Shown here: piece by piece, positions 1 through 9,520 of the stretch
How the letters are laid out: each line of letters starts with the position of its first letter
Numbering within the stretch: position 1 is the first letter of the stretch
DNA from: a bacterium 0.1xD8-71
GTDB taxonomy: Bacteria > Bacillota > Clostridia > Lachnospirales > Lachnospiraceae
DNA length: 64,000 bases
NCBI GenBank assembly: GCA_003612405.1
Contig: RAYR01000009.1
Coordinates: 1-64,000, forward strand
Direction: 5' to 3'
Translations under genes and position numbers: made by a program
The notes under the pieces: generated by a model
Told to the model about the DNA's origin: nothing
What the model saw: the letters and a program-made list of their open reading frames with translations, nothing else
Database searches by the model: none

Positions 1-75
1 GAGGAGCCGTATGCGGAAAAGCCGCACGTACGGATCTGTGAGGGGCTGGCATCGTGAGGTGCCTGTCTACTCGAC
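1..75 (+). mobile_element. 3' end of a group II intron (domains V and VI)
   Basis: Bases 4-36 fold as a group II domain V hairpin: GAGCCGTAT pairs with ACGTACGGATC around a GCGG/CCGC stem and an A-rich loop. Bases 45-64 form a second hairpin, GGCATC/GGTGCC, followed by a likely branch-point A and a 3' end near CTCGAC at 75, as expected for domain VI. The rest of the intron and any reverse transcriptase lie outside the window. The intron ends only three bases before the ribosome site of the next gene. The exact 3' splice site is inferred. Confidence 0.8.
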
Positions 76-92
76 TGAAAGGAGTAACAGAC

Positions 93-371
93 ATGAAATT
101 TCCTTTTTATGATTCACCCGATACTGCTACGATTATCTGTTGCCATATATTGGAGCGTCAGGCACCTATTCTATATGTATCGCATGATGAAGATGACGGA
201 ATGTGGCAATTTCTATGCGGAGAAACACATGAAACAGATGAAGCAAAGTTAGTATCTTTAAAATGGGTTTTTGATTTAGAAAACTCTGTCAGTACCTTAA
301 AGGATATGCCTTGCGGTTACTATGCAGAGAGAAAAAACCAAGATGACGATTGGATTATCAGAAAGCGATAA
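93..371 (+). CDS. small DUF2185-like protein
   Basis: This 92-residue soluble protein starts at ATG 93 behind AAAGGAG at 78-84. A GTG at 54 is in frame but lies inside the intron, so it is not used. The pattern of ILYVSHDEDD, WQFLCG and CGYYAER resembles DUF2185-type small acidic proteins, some of which sit in immunity or toxin-associated loci; that link is from memory. There is no signal peptide or membrane segment. The intron lies immediately upstream, so expression probably depends on readthrough from the intron or beyond. Its function is unknown. Confidence 0.6.
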   Translation: MKFPFYDSPDTATIICCHILERQAPILYVSHDEDDGMWQFLCGETHETDEAKLVSLKWVFDLENSVSTLKDMPCGYYAERKNQDDDWIIRKR

Positions 372-508
372 CTTCCAGTTTATGGCGGAAAACGACTCTA
401 CGTTTCGTAGAAATCTTGTTTTTGACGGTTTCTCTACGATGCGTGGGTGTGATAATATAACCACTCATTGTATTCTAAGTTTGAACCTGAAGAAAGGAGG
501 TGTCGGTT

Positions 509-1114
509 ATGGATCAACTTAAAATCGGAAAATTCATAGCAGAAATGCGAAAAGAGCAGTCCTATACGCAGCGTCAGCTTGCAGGTATTCTTGGGATTAG
601 CGATAAGACAATCAGCAAATGGGAAACGGGAAATGGGCTTCCGGAAGTTTCCTTAATGATGCCTTTGTGCAATGCACTGAAAATCAATGTCAATGAACTT
701 CTTTCCGGTGAATGCCTGACCGCCTCTGAATACAAAGAAAAAGCGGAGGAGAATATGATGAATCTTATGAAGGAAAAAGAAGAAAGCAAGAGAAAAATCA
801 TCCTGTCTGTAATTGTATGTGCATTGACGATACTGTCCGGCGTGACGATGTTTGTGTTATCGGGCGCTCTTGAAATCGAACTTTGGCTGCGCATTCTGCT
901 ACTTTTGATAGGAACTATCGTTGTTATTGGGGGAATCGGAGTAGTGATTGCGCTGGATGTAACGACAGGAACTTACGAGTGTCCGAAGTGCAATACAAGA
1001 TTTGTGCCTACAACATCTGCTTATATTGCCGGTCTGCATACCTTTACCAAGAGAAAACTAAAATGCCCGAATTGCGGGGAAATTTCTTATTGTAAGAAGC
1101 GACTGACGCATTAA
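509..1114 (+). CDS. XRE-family regulator with membrane anchor and zinc ribbon
   Basis: The 201-residue protein starts at ATG 509 after AAAGGAGG at 492-499. Residues 5-60 form a Cro/C1-type helix-turn-helix (TQRQLAGILGISDKTISKWE). About residues 95-150 hold two hydrophobic helices. The C-terminus has two Cys pairs (CPKC and CPNC) consistent with a zinc ribbon. This arrangement is common in Clostridia and suggests a membrane-tethered DNA-binding protein that may sense envelope state; the ligand is unknown. The CPBP protease gene follows 64 bp downstream and could be co-regulated. Confidence 0.85.
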   Translation: MDQLKIGKFIAEMRKEQSYTQRQLAGILGISDKTISKWETGNGLPEVSLMMPLCNALKINVNELLSGECLTASEYKEKAEENMMNLMKEKEESKRKIILSVIVCALTILSGVTMFVLSGALEIELWLRILLLLIGTIVVIGGIGVVIALDVTTGTYECPKCNTRFVPTTSAYIAGLHTFTKRKLKCPNCGEISYCKKRLTH

Positions 1115-1178
1115 TCAATTCCTGTTTAATGGAATAAGCTTGATAATATATTAGATTTTTTGAGGGAGATAATTCATA

Positions 1179-2072
1179 ATGGAAAAACAACGAAAAACAA
1201 CAATTAGTAGAAAACAATTTACGACATATATGATAGCGGCATTTGGATTGGCATGGATTTTGGATATTATTGCAATCATTTTTAGCAACAATGAAAATCA
1301 AATGGTATTTAGTATTGTTATGGTGATAACTATGTTTATGCCTTTCATGGCTGCACTTATAGCAAGGATTCCATTAAAAGGTATGGGATGGGTTCCGCAT
1401 CTAAAGGGTAAAATTCGATATGTATTCTTTGCACTTTGGATGCCTGCTTTACTAAGCATCATTGGTGGAGTTTTGTTTTTTATAATCTTTCCCAAGGCGT
1501 TTGATTCTGAATTTTTGACCTTGCGCGGACTTATGGAAGAGGCTGCGTTAGAAAAGCTGGAAGCGCAAGGATTAACAATCCCAATATATATACTGATTTC
1601 CAGTATTCAGGCAATTACATTTGCACCATTTTTTAATATGTTTGCTGCATTAGGTGAAGAGGTCGGTTGGAGAGGCGCTTTGTATCCATACTTGAAGGAG
1701 AAACTTGGTGTCACTAAGGGACGTATCGTGGGTGGTGTAATTTGGGGTTCTTGGCACTGGCCCGTTATGATTTTTGCAGGTTATGAGTATGGTAAAGAAT
1801 ATATTGGAGCCCCGGTGCTCGGTCCGATTGTATTCTGCCTCTTTACTGTTATGATGGGTATTTTGTGTGATTATGTGTATGAAAAGACAGAAACGATTTG
1901 GCTTCCATCACTGATGCATGGTGCAACCAATGCATTTACCATATTCGCTTATCTTACTAAACCTGAGTATGCGGATATGGCAATCCTTGGCCCGGCATAT
2001 ATTGGTATTATCAGTATGATTCCAATGATTATTATGGCAGTCATCATTTGTGTAAAGCAGAAAAGAAATTGA
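1179..2072 (+). CDS. CPBP-family intramembrane glutamic protease
   Basis: This 297-residue polytopic membrane protein belongs to the CAAX protease/bacteriocin-processing (CPBP, Abi) family. It carries the expected motifs: EEVGWR with E160, E161 and R165, then HWPVM, then HGATN near the C-terminus. These acidic and histidine residues form the membrane-embedded active site in the family. Members process prenylated or other membrane substrates, and some give bacteriocin self-immunity; the substrate here is unknown. TGAGGGAG at 1161-1168 precedes the start. It follows the XRE gene on the same strand with no clear terminator between them. Confidence 0.88.
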   Translation: MEKQRKTTISRKQFTTYMIAAFGLAWILDIIAIIFSNNENQMVFSIVMVITMFMPFMAALIARIPLKGMGWVPHLKGKIRYVFFALWMPALLSIIGGVLFFIIFPKAFDSEFLTLRGLMEEAALEKLEAQGLTIPIYILISSIQAITFAPFFNMFAALGEEVGWRGALYPYLKEKLGVTKGRIVGGVIWGSWHWPVMIFAGYEYGKEYIGAPVLGPIVFCLFTVMMGILCDYVYEKTETIWLPSLMHGATNAFTIFAYLTKPEYADMAILGPAYIGIISMIPMIIMAVIICVKQKRN

Positions 2073-2133
2073 TATTATACCTAAGTAAAAGATATCGACA
2101 GATTCCAGTTTTCCTGGCAGAATTACTGCGTCC

Positions 2134-2174
2134 AGAGCCAACAGACTTGTGAGAAATTACAGTTTGTTGGCTCT
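2134..2174 (+). terminator. possible terminator hairpin after the CPBP gene
   Basis: AGAGCCAACA (2134-2143) is perfectly repeated inverted at 2165-2174, with a 21-base loop and a short CTTTATG tail. It lies between the protease gene and the ABC/lipoprotein operon. The long loop and weak T run make termination uncertain. Confidence 0.4.
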
Positions 2175-2288
2175 CTTTATGTAAAGAACTAAGCTGTTTC
2201 CCCATAAACTTTTTTCTATTCCTTGACCACATTTTGACTTTTGGTTTTTATAATAAAGACGAATCTAAAACAAGTAGGAGGATAGACG

Positions 2289-3326
2289 ATGCGAAAGCGA
2301 TTCTTATCATTAGCTATGATTTTTGTTTTGCCCTTTGCTGTGGCGGCCTGCGGAAATTATAACATTGCGGACGAGAATGCCCCGCCGCAAAATGTAGAAG
2401 AAGACCCATTCGCCGGGGCGCAGGAGGACGGAGATTTAGGGTTTCTCAGCCATGGGGAAGCCAGTCCCGCCAGAGCGGATGACCAGAGTGTTTTGCCCTA
2501 TGAGTATCATGGCGGAGAATTTGTCCTGGACTATCAGTTTGTGTCAGAAGGAAAATTGGACAGCATTGGCTTCCTGCTTTTTTTGGACGGAAAGCCGCAA
2601 GCCTACAAGGTGAACGACACGGGGGCGGAATATGAGTATCTCCACTGCTTCCGGACATCAGAAAAGCATGAGGAGAAATTTTCCTTTGTGTTCACACCGG
2701 ACACAGGGAAAAAGGGAGATACCTTGAATATGACAGTTGTGAGCGTCACCAGGCCGGATTTCCAGCCTGATATGAAAGAAACCTCAAGCTATGGCTGGTA
2801 TCACCAAAGTTTTGAAAGGGTGCTGAAACTGCATTTTAATGAGGATGCTCCGAAAAGTGACAGTATTTATGGAGAAAGTATAACTGCTTTTCGTGATGTC
2901 AGCATTTCAGAGGAAAAAGTCACTTCCTCTTTTATTGAGAATGAGCTTGTGAAAGCAGGATGGGATGGCGTTACGATGGATACCCTGGATAACAGTGTTT
3001 ATTGGACGATGACCCATGATGGCGAGGTGGTGTATGACAATATCAACCTTACCGGGAAAGATACGCTTACCGTGCGCTACACACTTTGCGGAACGCCAGG
3101 CGCAAGATATGGCATATCATTTTTTTTAAACCATAAGCCCATATTTTTTGATGGAGCGGTTTCCTGTGATGTCACATTAAGCAAAGGAAATGTGTGGATC
3201 ATTGAGGCAACCATAGATACCGCTAAGCTGGATGGTTTCAATACTTTTTATGCGACAGCCGTTGCAGCGGACGAAAATTCAGTTACAAGTAAAACAGGTT
3301 CAATTTTATTATACAAGGAGGACTAA
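2289..3326 (+). CDS. lipoprotein of an ABC transporter operon
   Basis: The 345-residue protein begins with a lipoprotein signal peptide whose lipobox AVAAC puts the acylated Cys at about residue 21. The mature part is acidic near its N-terminus and otherwise looks like beta-rich extracellular domains; no family is recognised. GTAGGAGG at 2275-2282 precedes ATG 2289. It is first in a five-gene set in which the next gene starts two bases after its stop. By position it may be an extracellular partner or sensor for the transporter encoded at 4595-8701. The function is inferred only from context. Confidence 0.75.
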   Translation: MRKRFLSLAMIFVLPFAVAACGNYNIADENAPPQNVEEDPFAGAQEDGDLGFLSHGEASPARADDQSVLPYEYHGGEFVLDYQFVSEGKLDSIGFLLFLDGKPQAYKVNDTGAEYEYLHCFRTSEKHEEKFSFVFTPDTGKKGDTLNMTVVSVTRPDFQPDMKETSSYGWYHQSFERVLKLHFNEDAPKSDSIYGESITAFRDVSISEEKVTSSFIENELVKAGWDGVTMDTLDNSVYWTMTHDGEVVYDNINLTGKDTLTVRYTLCGTPGARYGISFFLNHKPIFFDGAVSCDVTLSKGNVWIIEATIDTAKLDGFNTFYATAVAADENSVTSKTGSILLYKED

Positions 3327-3328
3327 AA

Positions 3329-4588
3329 ATGAAAACAAAATGGATGTGTATGATACTTATGTTTGCTTTGGCGCTTAATCTATCGGCCTGCGGGAACAGA
3401 CAGGAGAATGGGAACAGCTCTGAAAATGGAGCCATAAACATTGAGCCGCAATCCGTAGAAGGTGGTTCATCGGAAAATACCGGAAATGAAAACAGCGAAA
3501 TGAACGTGATCGATCTGCAGGATAACGGTACAGATAAAAATATTATGGCGGTCAGCACGGTTAAGGATTCCGCTTTTTCAGGAAAGGTCAGCGGCTGCTA
3601 TTATGCCGGTGGAAGCCGGATTATCGTTGCGGCGGATAAACTTTATCTTTACGATATGGGGAAAGGCGAAACAATCGCAAGTGCGGATATTTCCATGGGA
3701 GATTTATGCATACAGACTTTTACAGATGGCTACTTTGTTGTGGGTCAGGGAAAGGCTGGCGGCGGCAATGTTTCATTTGCTGCATCAGAAAGCGACGGTA
3801 TCAATGGATACATACTGAATAAGGACTTTGCTGTTCAGGATACCATTTCCTTTAGCGGATTATTAAGTGACGATTTTATTGTGCAGATCACAGGGATCGC
3901 TGTTTCACAGGACGGAAAACAGGTTGCTTTCAGCGGTCTTCAGGGGCTTTACCTTTATGATATTTCTTCCCGGAAGGTTCGTACCATTCTGAACTATTCC
4001 GAAGAAGGCACGGCAAATAATATTGGGATTGTATCTATGGACAGCCTTACCTTTACGGGAAACAATACTTTAGTCTATGTGGGTACAGCTACAGATATCT
4101 CCAATGGAGGAGATGGTTTTTCTGTCTATGGAACGGTATCCACAGACAGCGCAAATATCACTATCACAAAAAAAGCAGATTACCAGGTGGATACGGAAGA
4201 AATACAAAAGGGTGGAAACTTACTTGCCATGCCTCAGAGCTTTAACAAAAATAACGGCACACTGCTGATGCTTGATACCGCATCCATGACGGAAAAAATG
4301 ATAACATTCTCAAGCCGCAGTGAGGGAAAAGACGGTGTTTACTGCTCCGGGCAGGGAAAATATGTGGCTACTGCTATTTTGGAGGAAAGCAGTGTTACAA
4401 TCAACATTTATGATACGGCATCGGGAAAAAATATCCATACGGAAACCGTTCAGGACAGCAACAGTACCTATTTTCAGCGTGTTCCACAGATTTTGATTTT
4501 GGATGAATCCGGCACCTGTATCGTTGTGCTTGGACGGGGTATTGACGAAGTAAACACCTTGATAACAACCTTTGGCTTTGCGGGGTGA
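3329..4588 (+). CDS. lipoprotein with predicted beta-propeller-like repeats
   Basis: This 419-residue protein has a lipoprotein signal peptide ending in LSAC (Cys at about residue 20), then a Ser/Asn/Glu-rich linker to about residue 65. The rest has recurring blade-like stretches such as LYLYDMGKGE and LYLYDISSRK, which resemble WD40/PQQ-type propeller strands. The propeller assignment rests on this pattern and was not tested by alignment. It is tightly packed between the first lipoprotein and the ABC ATPase, six bases before the latter. It probably acts on the outer face of the membrane with that transporter. Confidence 0.75.
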   Translation: MKTKWMCMILMFALALNLSACGNRQENGNSSENGAINIEPQSVEGGSSENTGNENSEMNVIDLQDNGTDKNIMAVSTVKDSAFSGKVSGCYYAGGSRIIVAADKLYLYDMGKGETIASADISMGDLCIQTFTDGYFVVGQGKAGGGNVSFAASESDGINGYILNKDFAVQDTISFSGLLSDDFIVQITGIAVSQDGKQVAFSGLQGLYLYDISSRKVRTILNYSEEGTANNIGIVSMDSLTFTGNNTLVYVGTATDISNGGDGFSVYGTVSTDSANITITKKADYQVDTEEIQKGGNLLAMPQSFNKNNGTLLMLDTASMTEKMITFSSRSEGKDGVYCSGQGKYVATAILEESSVTINIYDTASGKNIHTETVQDSNSTYFQRVPQILILDESGTCIVVLGRGIDEVNTLITTFGFAG

Positions 4589-4594
4589 TTCCCT

Positions 4595-5458
4595 ATGAAA
4601 ATATCATTACGAAATGTTTCAAAGCAGTATAAGGGCAAGTATGCCCTGAAGGATTTCACCACGGAACTCACAGAGGGTGTCTATGGGCTTTTGGGCGCTA
4701 ACGGTGCGGGAAAGACGACACTGATCAATATATTTGTGGGTATTTTGGGAAGCGATGGCGGAACGGTTTTGATTGACGGACAGGATGCAGGAACATTGGG
4801 TAAGGACTTCCTGTCAAAAATCGGATATATGCCGCAATATCCTATCTTCTACCGGGATTTTACAGTGATGGATTTTCTGCTGTATATGTGTGCGCTGAAA
4901 GGAATCCCTGATAAGCAGGGAAAAAAACGGGCTTTGGAGCTTCTGGGCATTGTCAATCTTTCAGATGCGAAAGAGAAAAAGATAGGCGCCCTTTCCGGTG
5001 GTATGCGGCAGAGGGTCGGCATTGTCCAGGCGATGCTGGGCGATCCTGAAATTCTTATTTTGGATGAGCCGACAGCAGGGCTTGATCCCAGTGAACGTAT
5101 CCGCTTCCGCAACCTGATCTCAAAATTTGCGCAGGGGCGGACAATTTTGCTGGCCACCCATATCGTTTCCGATGTGGAGTGTATCGCAAAGGAGATTATG
5201 ATCTTAAAGGAAGGCTCCTTAATAACCCAGGGAACTACCGACACATTAGAACAGAATATCTATGGGAAAGTGTGGGAGGTGACAGTAAACGGGGAAGACG
5301 CTGCCAGACTTGGAAGCCAATATTATGTCAGCAATATGAAACAGCAGGGGGAACGCTTTTTAGTAAGAATCGTTAGCGATATGCTGCCTGCTTCAGACGC
5401 AGTAAAGGTTTCCCCTAACCTGGAAGATGTATTTCTGTATTACTTCCGTGGGCAATGA
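4595..5458 (+). CDS. ABC transporter ATP-binding protein
   Basis: The 287-residue ATPase has Walker A GANGAGKTT (34-42), a Q-loop at YMPQ, signature LSGGMRQ (133-139), Walker B ILILDEP (153-159) and the switch histidine in ATHIVSD. A C-terminal extension of about 70 residues is typical of ABC-2 exporters of the CcmA/NatA type. It would energise the two permeases encoded next (5476 and 6692). The close spacing to the lipoprotein genes indicates one operon. The substrate cannot be deduced; multidrug, peptide or envelope functions are all possible. Confidence 0.95.
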   Translation: MKISLRNVSKQYKGKYALKDFTTELTEGVYGLLGANGAGKTTLINIFVGILGSDGGTVLIDGQDAGTLGKDFLSKIGYMPQYPIFYRDFTVMDFLLYMCALKGIPDKQGKKRALELLGIVNLSDAKEKKIGALSGGMRQRVGIVQAMLGDPEILILDEPTAGLDPSERIRFRNLISKFAQGRTILLATHIVSDVECIAKEIMILKEGSLITQGTTDTLEQNIYGKVWEVTVNGEDAARLGSQYYVSNMKQQGERFLVRIVSDMLPASDAVKVSPNLEDVFLYYFRGQ

Positions 5459-5475
5459 GTTAAGGGAGAGATAAC

Positions 5476-6716
5476 ATGACACGCTTAATCAAATATGAAT
5501 TTTACAAATTATTCTGCAAGCGGTCAATACTTGTTGTACTCATATTGTTCAGTGTAATGAACCTGTTCAAAATAAACAGCGAATTCCACTCGTATTCCTA
5601 CCTGGCGGACGGAAATGACAGCCGCAGTTGGAACAGCGTGTATTGGCAGCTTTATGAGGATTACAGAGGGGAGATCACTGCTGAAAAAATCAATCATCTT
5701 CTTTCCATATATCAGCCGTTAGCAGACGCTACGGCTGATATGACAGCAAGTACAGCCAAAGACAATCCGGATATGATGACGGGGAATATATACAGTGACC
5801 GGAATCTCCTGGAAAAATACTATGTGGAGCCTATGGAATATTTCTATCATTATCGGACTTATGCGCTTCAAGTGGCAGAGAGGGCAAAGGAAAATGCCGC
5901 TGTTTACAAAGAACGGGGGCAGATTTATGAAGCACGTAAAAACAGTGTGATCTATCACCTTTATTCCGGGCGGGCATAAAAGCCTTTGCCTATGAGGAAA
6001 TGTATAACTATTATCTGAACTATGATTTTTCGGGCATATTGGTTTTATTTCTTTGTCTGTACGGGGTTGTCAGCACCTTTGTCTGCGAAAAGGAAACACA
6101 GATGGATATGCTGCTGCTGACAAATCCGGGCGGCGGTAAAAAGACCACATTTGCTAAAATTGCTGCGGCTTCTTTGTTTGTGATCAGTGTGGCCATATGG
6201 TTTTCTGTTGTGGATTATATTGGCTTTGTATATTTCTTCGGAACGGCGGAAGGAGGAAATCTTCCGCTGTATGCTGTCAGCAATTTCAGCACGGCTGCGG
6301 TAAACTGTAATTTGTGGCAATATGCGATTCTGTCCGCAGTGATAAAGGCAGTCGGCGTATGGACGATGAGCATGGTGTTTCTATTGATTTCCCTGTTTGG
6401 GCGTAATGCTCTTGTTCCGTTTGTCGCTGATTTTGGGGCAGCCCTGTGTTTCATTATTACAGGTGCGTCGCAGAGCTATTACAGTAATACCTGGCTCAAG
6501 ATTATAAACCCATATTCGCTGCTTGCTAACCGCATACTATTTGGCAAGACCGAGTTTATTAGTTTTGCAGGATATCCGGTACAGAGTTTCCAGGCAGCAA
6601 TTATTTTTGCCATAACCGCAGGGGTGGTTTCCATAACGGCAATGATGATGCTTTCTAAAAGGAACTCTTATTGCCGGGAAAGGAGGACAAAATGTCCGGA
6701 TTTATGTATGAAGTAA
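5476..6716 (+). pseudogene. ABC transporter permease, frameshifted
   Basis: Two consecutive reading frames together encode one ABC-2-type permease of about 412 residues. The first (5476-5979) holds the N-terminal membrane helix and a long outer loop and ends YHLYSGRA. The second continues IKAFAYEEMYNYYL in the -1 frame and carries about five membrane helices to 6716. Restoring one base near 5975-5980 joins them, so this is a one-base loss or a sequence error. No canonical slippery heptamer is present, which argues against programmed frameshifting. The next permease gene starts inside its last 25 bases. Confidence 0.8.
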
Positions 6717-8701
6717 AAAAGATTATGCTCTGTCAAAGGGGGCTGTTCTATATTGCCCTTGTCCTGCTCTTTGGCACGGTCTGGCTTGCCTTGTCCGACA
6801 ACCCTGTAGACATAGCAATGGAGCAGTATAAAAATGAATATGAATGGTATCTGGAAAAGGTAAACGGATACTGCACCGAGGAATCTTCCCTTTATCTGGA
6901 GCAGGAGGCGGAGCAGATTGCAAAAGCGAAGGAGAGGCAGAACAGCCTTTTGGAGAATTACTATGACGGAAAGATCAGTGAAAGTGAATACAAAAAAGAG
7001 AGCCGGGAAATAGAGAAGGTTCTGGAGCGTCAAAATGGATTTGAGGTCATCTATCAGCAGTATCTCTATATTTGCGAAAATGCGGGGAACCGCTGTTTTC
7101 TCCAGACAAACGGATGGATGGGGCTTCTTGGCAAAGGTACGCTTAATTTCATTCTCTTCCTTGGCATTTTGCTGATTGTTACGCCTGTTTTCTGTTCTGA
7201 GTACAACTGCCAGATGGACACCCTGATCCTGACTGCAAGGGAGGGGCGAAAAAGCGCTCTGTATAAGCTGCTCATTATGATTGCGGTTGTTCTTTTCCTG
7301 TCGCTTTGCATTTCGCTTATTGAATACGGATTTTACAGGTTCAAATACGGACTGCCGGATGGGGATTATCCGATTCAGAGTATCCGTTACTTTGCAGACA
7401 GCAGCAAGGATATGTCGCTGTTGGAAGGATATGTATTGATAGGGCTGCTCCGGATGTTTGGCGGTGTGTTTCTTGCGATACTCCTGATGTTCATTTCCGT
7501 TTTGGCAAAAAAGTATGCGGTCACCCTGCTCACAGGTGCGGTGTCCGTGATCATTCCCTATATAGGCTTATCGAAAACCAGCATTTACCGTCTGCCCCTG
7601 CCGCTGCCGTTTCTGCTTGGAACAGACTTTTTTGCAGGGGATATTGTTATGAGCGATGCCCTGACGGGTGATGAGAAAATTATTTTTGCGGAGGTTGGCA
7701 CGGTTACGCTGTTGACCCTGCTCTTTGTATCCGTGCTTTTGTGTACTTTGGCCGTTGTCTGGATTTTGCGGCGCAATTCTAACAAGTGGCTGATGAAATC
7801 AGGGCAAAAGAAGCGTGGGGCGGCTTTCGCTGTCATGTTTGGCCTGGCATTGGCAGTGATGGGATGTGCAGGCCGTGGAAAAACGGGAAGCGTTGTCTAT
7901 AATTCATCGGCAGGCTATGACTGTATGGGTTATGAAATCATACAAGATGTAGGGAATTTTGATTATTCTCTCAAAAATACTTCCACGGGGGAAACATATC
8001 CTTTAGCACGTTCCCCTATGTTTGGGGTATTTTCTGATGAAGAAGAAATACGTGCGTTTTATGTGTGTCCGCCATATCTGTATTACACCACATCGGTTAT
8101 GGAAAGCTATGTCAACCGTGTAGGAAACTATAACAGCAATATAACGAAAGTGTCAGTGGTCGAGTTGAATCTGAATACCTTTGAGGAAAAAACAATCTTT
8201 GAGCAGATGACTAATTCCGGGCGTTCTCTTTTGGGCATTGACTACGAAACGGGGGATAAATGGAAGTTTCTGGATTTTCACCACGCTTTTTTCCTGAATG
8301 ACGATAGCCTGTTTTTCATTGGCAATGATGGCATAACAAAAGTAGACCGGTATACCAGAAAAACTGTAAAGCTCGACATTCCTGCAAACGGAAATATTTC
8401 ATTCGATGGGGAAAGCATCTTTTACAAAAATGAACAGGGGGTTTTAACAAGATATGACGTTTCCAGTAATGAAACTTACACTTATGAAAATATAGTTGCA
8501 TATGATTTCTGTATGGATGAGCAGTCAATCTATTATGTTTCCAGGACGGACGGCGGAGGCTTGTATTCCTGCGGCAAGGACGGGAATCACAAGGAATTGA
8601 TCAGTCATATACCTGCAATGTCTGTTACCTGTGATACAGGCAATATTTATGTGTTATCAAAAGAAAGTGGTGAGGAAATCGCTTTGCCAAAAAGCCATTG
8701 A
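6692..8701 (+). CDS. ABC permease fused to a lipoprotein-like extracellular domain
   Basis: The 669-residue protein starts at ATG 6692 behind AAAGGAGG (6679-6686). Residues 1 to about 370 are an ABC-2-type permease with an N-terminal helix, a coiled-coil-like outer loop rich in Glu/Lys and then several membrane helices. A second lipoprotein-style signal follows in frame: KKR, a hydrophobic run and AVMGC with C392. Residues 393-669 then resemble DUF5050/propeller-like repeats (YYVSRTDGGG, LYSCGKDG). A permease thus appears joined to a surface domain like the separate lipoproteins of the operon. No internal ribosome site precedes the ATG at the fusion point, so a single polypeptide is likely. 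Confidence 0.8.
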   Translation: MSGFMYEVKKIMLCQRGLFYIALVLLFGTVWLALSDNPVDIAMEQYKNEYEWYLEKVNGYCTEESSLYLEQEAEQIAKAKERQNSLLENYYDGKISESEYKKESREIEKVLERQNGFEVIYQQYLYICENAGNRCFLQTNGWMGLLGKGTLNFILFLGILLIVTPVFCSEYNCQMDTLILTAREGRKSALYKLLIMIAVVLFLSLCISLIEYGFYRFKYGLPDGDYPIQSIRYFADSSKDMSLLEGYVLIGLLRMFGGVFLAILLMFISVLAKKYAVTLLTGAVSVIIPYIGLSKTSIYRLPLPLPFLLGTDFFAGDIVMSDALTGDEKIIFAEVGTVTLLTLLFVSVLLCTLAVVWILRRNSNKWLMKSGQKKRGAAFAVMFGLALAVMGCAGRGKTGSVVYNSSAGYDCMGYEIIQDVGNFDYSLKNTSTGETYPLARSPMFGVFSDEEEIRAFYVCPPYLYYTTSVMESYVNRVGNYNSNITKVSVVELNLNTFEEKTIFEQMTNSGRSLLGIDYETGDKWKFLDFHHAFFLNDDSLFFIGNDGITKVDRYTRKTVKLDIPANGNISFDGESIFYKNEQGVLTRYDVSSNETYTYENIVAYDFCMDEQSIYYVSRTDGGGLYSCGKDGNHKELISHIPAMSVTCDTGNIYVLSKESGEEIALPKSH

Positions 8702-8731
8702 TTTATTCCAGATTGAGGAACAAATGCGGCA

Positions 8732-9340
8732 ATGAACAGGAAACAATACGGAGAGAGGAAAAAACTCAGGAAGAGAAAGATAAAGCGGCTTATGATTGCG
8801 TATCTGCTGAGGACGATCGTCATACTGATACCAATTATAATGATGATACTTATGGTTTGCGGATGTCTTTACATATACGAGAGATTTACAAAGGAAGATG
8901 AAAAGGTAAATAAATACACGGATATATACACAGATAGAAACGCAGGCAACGATGTTGCTCCTGTGGCTTCAACAGAGAATAATGCCCCAGGGTTTTGTGT
9001 TGTCGTGGATGCAGGGCATGGGGGAAGTGACGGAGGCACTGTCAGCGGCAGGGCAGTAGAAAAGGATATTAACCTTTCAGTTGCGCTGAAGCTGAAAGCT
9101 ATTCTGGAGAATGACAATATAGAAGTTATTCTGACCAGAAGCTCCGATGAAAATATGAGCCTTGCAGATCGTACTTCTGTTGCAAATGACTCCAATGCAG
9201 ATTTTTTTATCAGTCTTCATTGCAATTACTATGAGAAAGATGCCCAGATAGCGGGTTTGGAATGTTATTACAACAATTCAAATGCGACATATAAAAAAGA
9301 GAAAAATTCTAACAGAAAATCATCTATAAAAATCCCATAG
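8732..9340 (+). pseudogene. N-acetylmuramoyl-L-alanine amidase, C-terminally truncated
   Basis: The 202-residue product has a basic N-terminus, one membrane anchor (about residues 20-48), a linker and the first two thirds of an Amidase_3 domain: VVVDAGHGG with the first zinc His, and FISLHCN with a later zinc His. The family normally continues about 60-70 residues to the catalytic Glu; here it ends in an unrelated Lys/Ser/Asn-rich tail after CYYNNSNA. The enzyme would normally cut the peptide from the glycan in peptidoglycan. Loss of the Glu-bearing end suggests it is inactive. A deletion junction near 9300 is inferred. Confidence 0.75.
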
Positions 9341-9452
9341 AAGCAAGCTCCTCTTTTCCTTTATCTCTCCCCACCCCCCCTCCCAATGCTGGAAAATTCG
9401 CAGTAAAAACTTAATGGATAAATGATAAGAGGGCAGAGGTAAGTCTTGCTTT

Positions 9453-9500
9453 TTGAGACTATTTGGTGTAGTCTGTAATAGAGACCACAATAAATAGTCT
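9453..9500 (+). promoter_or_regulatory. promoter with two BlaI/MecI-type operators
   Basis: Two 19-base imperfect palindromes with ends AGAC and GTCT lie at 9456-9474 and 9482-9500, 26 bp apart centre to centre. Both fit a BlaI-type pattern of AGACTA and TAGTCT half-sites. A possible -35 TTGAGA (9453-9458) and -10 TAATAG (9476-9481), 17 bp apart, overlap the first site. The regulator gene begins at 9521, so autorepression is expected. Confidence 0.7.
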
Positions 9501-9520
9501 GTAAAAGGAAAAGAAGACAC

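Noticed and set aside
2223..2254. Promoter before the lipoprotein operon (TTGACC and TATAAT)
   Set aside because: The spacing is 20 bp from TTGACC and 9 bp from a second TTGACT, neither acceptable; a promoter is likely, but I cannot place it.
5970..6000. Programmed -1 frameshift in the ABC permease gene
   Set aside because: There is no X-XXY-YYZ slippery sequence or evident downstream structure; a lost base explains it more simply.
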